A DNA stretch of 64,000 nt, from NCBI RefSeq assembly GCF_022605725.1, contig NC_065552.1, positions 15,704,785-15,768,784 of the forward strand, in the 5' to 3' direction. The translations under genes and the position numbers were made by a program. Source of the stretch: Anthonomus grandis grandis. Lineage: Eukaryota > Arthropoda > Insecta > Coleoptera > Curculionidae. How positions within the stretch are numbered: position 1 is the stretch's first letter; the number at the start of each line of letters is the position of its first letter. Positions 56,750 through 64,000 of this stretch are shown here, piece after piece. A model generated the notes under the pieces. The model saw only the letters and a list, made by a program, of their open reading frames with translations, did no database searches and was not told where the DNA came from.

Positions 56750-58567
56750 AAAAAACTTGATTCAGCTTTTGCTGCTTCGCCACCTTTAAAACAACGAAGA
56801 CGACGGCGATTTCCAGTGTGGTTTTTAAAACAAATTATTTCTAATATCTTTAAGAAGGAAAAAGCATATCGTGATTATAGATCTTCTCCAACTGAATTTA
56901 ATCTTTCCAGATGCAACAGGCTTCGTCAGACAGTAAAATCTCAAGCCCGTGACGCCTATAACTCATTTGTGACCCAAGCCGAGGAGAACATTGTCACTGA
57001 TACCTCATCGTTTTGGTGTTTTGTTAGAGCTAAGAAAGGTCACTCTTCACTTCCGTCTATCATGTGCGATGCCAATGGATATTCTTTTCAAAAAAACAGA
57101 AAATATTGTGCCAGCTTTTGCCAAACTTTTTCAGAATGCCTATAAAGATCCAATCAACCTCGCAGAAACCTATCCTCCTTCTAATTCCTCAGACCTCATT
57201 GACATTCTTTCATCAATTACTACTGAGGAAATTATTGCTGTTAGTCGGAGGCTAAAAAACAAGTTGACAGCCGGTCCAGATGGTGTTCCAAGTTTTGTGG
57301 CTAAAGACTGCATGTTTGTCCTTTGTCAGCCTTTATGTTATATTTTTAACCTTATTTTGAAAACTGGCAAATTTCCAGGCGTCTGGAAATGTGCTAAAGT
57401 AACACCAATTCACAAAAAAGACGATATAAACAGAATAGACAACTACCGACCTATCTCCATACTTTGCAATTTTTCCATAACTTTTGAAACTGTTGTTTAT
57501 AACAGAATTCTTCCCCAAGTTTAATCACTACTCTCTATAGATCAGCACGGTTTTATTCCTAACCTCTGTAATGTGACTCATTTTATTTCTTCAGCCCTCG
57601 ATAGAAAAAGTCAGGTTGATGTGGGGTATACTGATTTCAGTAAGGCTTTCGATCAGATAAATCATAGTATTCTGCTGGAAAAATTGAACAAGCAAGTCGT
57701 CAGACCTTATTGACGGTCTACAGTTTGTTGAGGTGGAAGGTTGCAGATCTAATACCTTTGTTTCAACTTCTAGAGTCCCACAGGGATCCGATCTCGGCCC
57801 ACTTCTTTTTATCTTTTATATTAATGATCTTATAGAATTGATTTCCTGCGTTAGACTAGCTTATGCTGATGATCTGAAAATATTCTGGTGTGTCAATAGT
57901 ATCTTGGACTGCTTGTTCTTACAGTAACTTGGACCTAATTAGGGGGTGGTGCAGTCGAAATTAGTTATGTCTTAACATCTCGAAATGCTGTGTGATCTCC
58001 TTTCACCGAACCAAGGATCCTGTTTTGTTTAATTACAATATAGACAATCAAATCCTCTGTAGAAGTACTTCTATTAAAGATCTAGGGGTTGTATTAAACA
58101 GACAGTGACCTCCTCGTTGAAACTTCTGGGTTTTGTCATTCGAAATAGTCGTCTCTTTAACAACTCAAACTCAATTGAGTTTTCCTTTATACTTTTCCTT
58201 TGTTAGATCAAGACTGGAATACGGTTCCTTGGTGTGGTGTCCTTTCTATGAATGCCATGTTGGCTACATCGAGAGTGTTCAGAGAAGGGTTTTAAAGTTT
58301 CCTATGCTTCGTGAGGATGGAATATATCCTGTTAGGGGACATGATCATGTTCTGATGTTAGGTAGATTTAATCTGCAATCTCTGGCCATGAGGAGAACAA
58401 TTTATCTTGTAACATTCTTATGGAAGTTGGTCAATAATCAAATAAATTCTTCTCCTCTCTTGAACGATATTCTATTTCATGTACCACGATTTGCTTCTGG
58501 AGCAAATATTACTTTTGCTTTAGATCGCGCCAGAACTAACATTAGGTTTCAGGATCCCGTATATTAA
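56750..58567 (+). pseudogene. Reverse transcriptase region of the same element
   Basis: RT blocks follow across three frames: QRRRRRFPVWF near 56793, AYRDYRSSPTEFNLSRC near 56856, LTAGPDGVPSFVAK near 57264, HKKDDINRIDNYRPISILC near 57411, DFSKAFDQINHSILLEKLN near 57632, SRVPQGSDLGPLLFIFYIND near 57768 and LAYADDLKIF near 57857 (catalytic YADD intact). The C-terminal frame, 58133-58567, begins after a frame break and has SRLEYGSLVWCPFYE and ARTNIRFQDPVY before TAA. At least five frameshifts or stops were acquired. Confidence 0.9.
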
Positions 58568-58885
58568 ATGTGCAGAATTTTTAATTCACTATCATCAACC
58601 TGTGACATATTTGTATGCTCCATAAAGGATCTAGATTTGTCTCTGACAAACCAACAGTTACCATAATTCCTTTTCTCTTCCTTTTTTCCTTTGTCCCATG
58701 AATCCCTTTCTTTGTTCATTCTAATGTTACTATAGTAATTTAAGTTTTCCTTATTTTTCTTTCTTTTTGTTATTTAATTTATAGTAATTTAATACTTGTT
58801 TACACTTTCAAAACATTAATTGTAGATTTTCCTGTAACTGGGCTTTGCCTGTTGGAAATAAACTGCTAAATAAATAAATAAATAA

Positions 58886-59850
58886 ATATAGATAAAATAC
58901 CGACTTAATATTACAGCTGGGTAGATCATTGATATACACAAGGAATAAAATAGGCCCAAGGACCGATCCCTGTAGTACACCATGAGTCAACAATAAACTG
59001 TGAGATCTATCACCTTCAAAATGGACATATTGACTTCCATTAGTCAAGTAAGACTGGAGCAGGTTAATGCTTAAATTATCAAACTCATAGTAATCGAGCT
59101 TCTTAAGAAGTATACCATGCTCCACACAATCGAAAGCGCTCGACAGGTCGTAAAAAGTGGCCTGAGAGTACACACCTCTTTCAAAACCGTCTAGAATTTT
59201 ATCACACGGATCCCTGACTGCTGAATTAGTGGAGTATTGATAATTAAAACCATGTCGCTTTATATAGAACAGGAAAAAACTTTCCAAGTAGTCCTTAATT
59301 TGGCCTTTCAACAGAATTTCTAGAATTTTATCAAAAATTGGGACCAGAGAAATTGGACGATAGTTCTCAGAGTCCGACTTTGAACCTTTTTTGAATTGGC
59401 ATCGCTTTTGCGATGTTGAGACAATTAGGAAAAGTACCCTATGTAATAGCCAAGTTAGAAAATCTTGCCAAGGGAACAATAATCAAATATTTTACGGTTT
59501 TAATGACCAGCATACTGAAGTCATATAGATTTCTATTTCAGCTGTTATTCATAGCATTAATCGCTTGGCGTACTTGATTAAAGGCAACTTCACTAAAAGC
59601 AAAGTCATTCAAATATGTCAAAGGGTCATTAGAAGGCGGGCGCAGTGATTGTTTTAATGTGGTTGAAGAATTCACAAATGTTTCATTAAAGTAACAAGCA
59701 TTTATTTCTTTTGGTATTATCTCTTGAACGTTATTTTGAAAAGACCTTATAACTTTCCGCATAGCCTGAGAGACGGATTACTTGTTTGGCTTATGAATTT
59801 ATCATTTTCCTCCACTTTTGCACTATGCAGGTTATCCATTAATATTGTAA
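58886..59850 (-). pseudogene. Jockey-like retrotransposon, RT 5' part (split by insertion)
   Basis: The minus strand reads MRKVIRSFQNNVQEIIPKE and LNDFAFSEVAFNQVRQAINA near 59620 (the linker before RT), then after frameshifts ENYRPISLVPIFDKILE near 59360, FYDLSSAFDCVEHGILLKKL near 59140, GVLQGSVLGPILFLVYIND near 58960 and LPSCNIKSVFYLY at the insertion border. The next codons, ADD, lie at 55117. No endonuclease is seen upstream, so the copy is 5'-truncated. Confidence 0.9.
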
Positions 59851-60480
59851 TTAAAAATTAATTTAGCAACATAAAATTATAATTTTTTTTTATTCTCTGT
59901 TTTCTGGATGGCTTTGCTATAGGATTTTGTCACTTTTTGGTTACGTGATGCGTCTGAGAATCAAAATCTTGTAGACTTATAAAATCTTTTAGAATAAAAT
60001 TAAATACATTTTATAAACTAATCGGTTATAGTAATACAAATAAACTTTAGGATATGTTATGTACACTCGTTTTGCACATTCGCACAAAGAGTTACGCATA
60101 AGGAATAATATAGGTAGGGTTAACTTAACACTATATTCAAACCTATTAATATCTTTACTATATATTTCTTTCGAAAATTTGTAATATAGTTTAATAAGAA
60201 TATACAATAGAGGTGTTACTCGCATTACACGCAAAAGAGAAGGAATATCACTTAATTCTGAAATATTGCCATTACATTGGGAAGTCGTACTTAATCCCAT
60301 TTTATGAGACATTTTCTTTAAGTTACCATGACCTGTAATGATTTTACTTTTTCTGAGACTGAAAGTTGGAATTAATCTAGTAGTTCAAATACTTCTTTTT
60401 TTTCAAAAAAATCCTCGAATTCATCGATTAGTATTTTTATTTGCGCTGTTTTTTATTGAAAACAAAGTTATCGTATGATG
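59851..60480. other. No gene seen
   Basis: AT-rich; a 107-codon minus-strand frame at 59989-60312 shows no recognisable domain. Confidence 0.5.
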
Positions 60481-60807
60481 TTATCGACGATTTTTAAAAT
60501 AGTAACCTCAATTTTTTATTGCGTATTTTTACACAGCGTATCAAGTTATACAAAGTTGCAAAATTGAAAGTTCATGTGATTAAACATTTTTAAGATAATT
60601 AAATTTTTTTTTAGTTTAATATAAATTATAAGATTTGTTTTACTTAAAAAGTTTTTTAACAAATCTTTAAAATCTAGTCCTAGTTTAACAAATCTTTAAA
60701 ATCCAGTAATGTTATCGATGTATTTTTTTAAAATGGCTTTTATTGCATATTTCTAAAGAGCATATCGACTTATACAAAATTGTCAAATTTCAGGTTTTTT
60801 ATGGCTA
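60481..60807. repeat. Subterminal repeats of mariner F
   Basis: A block at 60711-60805 (ATGTTATCGATG, TTTATTGCATATTTC, CGACTTATACAAA) is a diverged direct copy of 60480-60575 and an inverted copy of 62185-62275. A 22-base direct repeat (TTTAACAAATCTTTAAAATC) near 60658 and 60685 separates them. Confidence 0.75.
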
Positions 60808-62302
60808 ACGATTTCCAAAATAATGGGACACCTTCTTTCCAAAAAAAAACCAAAATATACTCAACATTTTGTTTGTAAGTTTTCAAAATGCATTTACTAT
60901 TTGGCAATACCCTAAACGTACTTGAAACTCGTTTTGAATATTTCTTATAATTCCTGGAGAAATTATTCTACACTCATGCCTTATGGTGATTTTCTACTCC
61001 TCATTGTTTGGAGGCTTGGGAACATAAACTTTAGAATTAAAATATCTCCACAGGAAAAAATCTTAAGGAATTAGATCGAGTGATCTTGGTGGCCATTAGA
61101 AAGATCCTTTTCTACCAATTCACCTGCCTGGAAATATAGTATCCAAATAGTATCGAAGAGTACGTGCAAAAGGAGGCTCTAGTTGAAACCAGATGTTCCC
61201 ATTTGGCACATCAGCTTCTTTTTGATCAGAGAACAAAGCAGCTAGATTTAAAATTACTTAATTTGTTTGATAATTTCTTATCAGTCTGTAATAAAATTAG
61301 TTATTTTTGTAAAAACTGTCTTACTCCATTTAGTTTTTAAAGAAAACTGGGTCTGTAACTTGCTGGCCTACAATTCTTGCCAAAATATTTACTTTCTCTG
61401 GGTATTCAGGGTGACGTTGCCTCATCCAACATGGATTTTCTTTTGCACAATAACGGTTTTCACGATTTATTTCTCCGTTCACCATAAAAGTATTATTCTG
61501 CAGTAGTCCCACAAATTGTCCGCAACATTCGATTCTTCTATCTGTATCCTCTTTATTAAGTTTCTGTTAGTTCAAAGAAATTTAATTTTTGTGCTTTCAG
61601 AATCTTTACTACTGAAGACTGACTCACTTACACGGACCGGATAGTAACACATTAGTTTTGAGATTTTCCTTAAGCACAGATTTACGAGAAATAGTTAGTT
61701 GTTCTTCTAACGTCGCCATTTTTTCGAAACTAATTTTTAATTTTGCTTACAGTACCTTGCTATATCGGTGATAAATCAGGATATATGTTTTTGAATAAGT
61801 CCATTACCTCCTTTTGGGTTCTTGTTCTATTTCCGGATCCAGTCATTAAGGTTTCAATCGTGTGCGTTTCAGTTAAATAGGGCAAAAAAAAAAGATTTTT
61901 CACTCAAGACAAGTCTTTTACCAATGTTAAAATTTACTTTTGTTACTGTTTAAATGAATATGGATTGCCACATTTTCTCCAAATTTAAAAAATTCCTTAC
62001 GACAAAAAAATGGTTACAAAAAAGCAATACTCGTTGTATAAGTTTATACAACTAATATAAATAAATTCAAAAAACTATTCACAATAATGTACAATTTTAC
62101 AGTATTATCCAGTGAAACAAAGTGTTTAATTTTTTTAAATAAAAAATAATAATGTATATATTTTAGAAACTACTGGTCACAAAAATTTGACATTTGGTAG
62201 TTTTGTATAAGTCGATATGTTCTTTAGAAATAAGCAATAAAAGTCATTTAAAGAAAATCATCGATAACATTATGATATTTGTTTACATTTTGGGACACAC
62301 TG
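60685..62302 (-). mobile_element. Mariner F, element with one recognisable terminus
   Basis: The 5' end (right side) reads, on the minus strand, CAGTGTGTCCCAAAATG starting at 62302 next to TA (62303-62304). An inverted repeat of about 95 bp (62185-62275 versus 60711-60805) defines the subterminal part of the other end. The outermost left terminus is not recognisable, so the left boundary is approximate. Confidence 0.75.
60940..61880 (-). pseudogene. Mariner-like transposase, broken
   Basis: Minus strand: MTGSGNRTRTQKEVMDLF near 61850 then YPDLSPI (DNA-binding domain), VSQSSVVKILKAQKLNF near 61620 (second helix-turn-helix). The first catalytic block is reduced to NNTFMVNGEINRENRY near 61500, without its Asp in frame. 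HPEYPEKVNILARIVGQQVTDPVFF follows in two pieces. A decayed NIWFQLE (second Asp site altered), FPGR-IGRKG and PPRSLDLIP-DFFLW near 61090 hold the third block. Numerous stops. It is a separate lineage from mariners A, B and D. Confidence 0.78.
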
Positions 62303-62304
62303 TA

Positions 62305-62754
62305 TATTAATTTCGACATAAATCGTTAAAAATGTTCAAAACGATTTTCAAGTACGTTTAGAATAATATTATATAGTAAATGGACTACATTTTAAATATC
62401 TGTTAAAAAACTTTTGAATAAAACAGATCTAATAACTAATTTATTCCAAATTACAGACTCAAACTCTATTTAAATACCGGTGTTGCCATAAGTCTAACCT
62501 TGAAATAATCGCTGTTATTATTTTTTGCATAATTGCTGGTATTCTTAATGAGCAAATATCGTAAAGTTTCACTGACTCTAAATGACTGCATAAGACATTG
62601 TATTTCCAATAATAACGGTGTGTCTCTTAGCCCAAGCAAATATTGTTTCTTTGCGCATACAATAGTTCTGTTTAGTTATACATATTTCAGATTAAAATAC
62701 TTTATTATAAATTGGTGTAATATTAAGGTTAATATTAATACAAACGCTTGAACC
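62305..62754. other. No gene seen
   Basis: AT-rich spacer before the GC-richer retroelement at 62755. Confidence 0.5.
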
Positions 62755-64000
62755 TGCGGACTTCGACGTCATGTGGTTCAAAATAATAGCCAGTGGTGCC
62801 ACGAAATTTATCTGCTGTATCTACAGACCACCAAGCGACACCCAATATAGACGGCTCTTTTTGAACCTGGTTGGTTGCATAAACCATCTGCAAATTGACT
62901 ACCCAAGCGCAGAAATCATCGTTATCGGTGATTTTAACGTTTACAATATCAACTGGCTGCGCTTCTGCAACAAGAACGACGATAAAGGCCGAGAAGCTGA
63001 GCTATTTGCGGGCTTACGCAGCTTGTGGAGGAACCTACCAGAATCCTCGATCAAGACGGCGAGTTCGCGAGTCTCCTAGATCTGGTCTTGGCTTCAGACC
63101 CTGACTCGTACACAGTATCAGTACATGCCCTCCTAGGAACATCGGACCACAAATTGATAACAGTCTCTTGCCACTTGGAGGTTAAAACGCAGGATCCTCC
63201 GATGCCGCGGAAGGCATGGCACTATAAATCAGCAGAGTGGAACCATCTTCGAGAATTTTATCACTCATTCCCTTGGAAAGAAGTCTGCTTTAGAACCAAT
63301 AACATCTCACAATGTGCAAACCAAATTACAGATCTTGATCTTGGCAGAAATGGAAGCTTATATCCCTTTTTCTACTAAATGCGGATCAAACAATAAGCAA
63401 TGGTTTAACCTGAAATGCAAAAAGGCAGTAAACACTAAAAACGCAGCATATCGCAAATGGCGTTTATCCTTCCATCGAAAATCGGAGGCACTTTTTAGCC
63501 TCCAGAAATAGCTGCAAGCGAATTATTGATGAATGCAAAGAGAGTCACAACAACAGGATCAAAAACAAACTGCCAAACTGCCCAAATGGAACAAGATCCT
63601 TCTGAGCGGTATCGAAAGCCGTTAGTCAAGGATTTACTAAGTCGGCCTTACCACCCCTAACAGCAGATGATGGTTCTACCGCGGTAACAGCAAGGGAAAA
63701 ATCCAACTTACTGCATAAACTCTTCGCGTTCAATTCTACTCTGCACTCGCAAGGCAAAACACCGCCATATTTGCCAAGGGTGAATTCATCGATGGGAGAA
63801 ATGTCGTTTCCCCAACGAATTATAAATAAAATTCTTAAAAGCGTAGACACCAACAAAGCTTCTGGACCCGATGGAATTCCAGCCCTAATACTAAAACGTT
63901 GTGCAGACGAATTGACTCCTCCCTTATGTAGACTGTTCAAGGCATCGTATAAACAGGGCCAATTTCCAACAAGCTAGAAAACTGCTCGAGTGCAAGCTGT
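62755..64000 (+). pseudogene. Non-LTR retrotransposon ORF2 (endonuclease and start of RT), cut by window end
   Basis: The endonuclease reads KFICCIYRPPSDTQYRR near 62800, IIVIGDFNV near 62913 (catalytic block), then after a frameshift near 63020 LLDLVLASDPDSYTVSV and LGTSDHKLITV (the SDH motif) near 63140. A frameshift near 63330 leads into KQWFNLKCKKAVNTKNAAYR. A stop near 63603 precedes the start of RT: TNKASGPDGIPALILKRC near 63849 and FKASYKQGQFPTS then a stop at 63974-63976. It is GC-richer and less decayed than the other RT remnants, which suggests a younger insertion of a jockey-superfamily element of another lineage. The rest lies beyond 64000. Confidence 0.9.

Larger units (their letters stand above)
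55132..58885 (+). mobile_element. CR1/jockey-like non-LTR retrotransposon with PHD finger, inserted copy
   Basis: The 3.75-kb insertion carries, in order, an ORF1 with a PHD-type zinc finger, an AP endonuclease, a reverse transcriptase and a 3' tail of TAAA repeats (about 58867-58885). The 6-bp direct repeat ATATAG (55126-55131 and 58886-58891; a seventh base, A, also fits) flanks it as a target-site duplication. The 5' end is truncated inside ORF1. It disrupts the minus-strand jockey-like element directly upstream of that element's YADD codons. Confidence 0.92.

Noticed and set aside
63626..63940. 104-codon minus-strand frame
   Set aside because: It overlaps the plus-strand reverse transcriptase start (KASGPDG block), which is the recognisable coding sense.
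1..64000. tRNA, rRNA, CRISPR, operon-type promoters or ribosome-binding sites
   Set aside because: No matching secondary-structure or spacing pattern was seen, and the sequence is eukaryotic.

Overview
The window is AT-rich eukaryotic nuclear DNA, almost certainly from an insect or related arthropod. The evidence is a dense population of Tc1/mariner elements with TA target duplications, arthropod-type jockey/CR1-like non-LTR retrotransposons, Ty3/gypsy fragments, a Penelope-like element, and GT-AG splice signals. A beetle or similar insect with a large repeat-rich genome is my best guess; the order cannot be fixed from sequence alone. There are no bacterial operons, rRNA or tRNA genes, or CRISPR arrays.

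Layout. 0-8.2 kb: Penelope-tail motif, mariner A (2268-4155), a TIR element with an 8-bp duplication (4881-5577), truncated mariner B (5954-7690), a TTAA-ended foldback (7931-8189). 8.7-15.4 kb: Tc1 element (8772-10337), a perfect 68-bp palindrome (10545-10612), a deleted DDE element (12416-13770), a mariner MITE (15009-15383). 15.4-25.7 kb: gypsy integrase scrap, jockey-type RT remnant, a mariner with about 600-bp inverted arms (18429-21859), RT and mariner scraps. 26-31.1 kb: a Tc1-like element carrying a mariner inside it, then a Penelope-like element with a GIY-YIG domain. 31.5-32.2 kb: the best host-gene exon (minus strand, both splice sites visible). 33-41 kb: second copy of the 8-bp-TSD element, hairpins, mariner C, RT scrap, a gypsy pol remnant (37.5-39.9 kb), a mariner remnant. 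42-53.3 kb: two tentative host exons, mariners D and E, two Tc1-like remnants. 54.3-59.9 kb: a plus-strand CR1/jockey-like retrotransposon with a PHD finger inserted inside a minus-strand jockey-like retrotransposon, exactly before its YADD motif. 60.5-64 kb: mariner F and the 5' part of another non-LTR element cut by the window end.

No transposase or polymerase seen here is intact. Each has frameshifts, stops or deletions, so the window reads as a repeat graveyard lying in introns or between genes. The genes do not form a pathway; what links them is insertion order (nesting), shared DDE architecture (several mariner lineages share DD41D spacing) and repeated loss of coding capacity while terminal repeats survive. 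Coordinates of element ends are firm where TIR and target duplications are stated, approximate otherwise.
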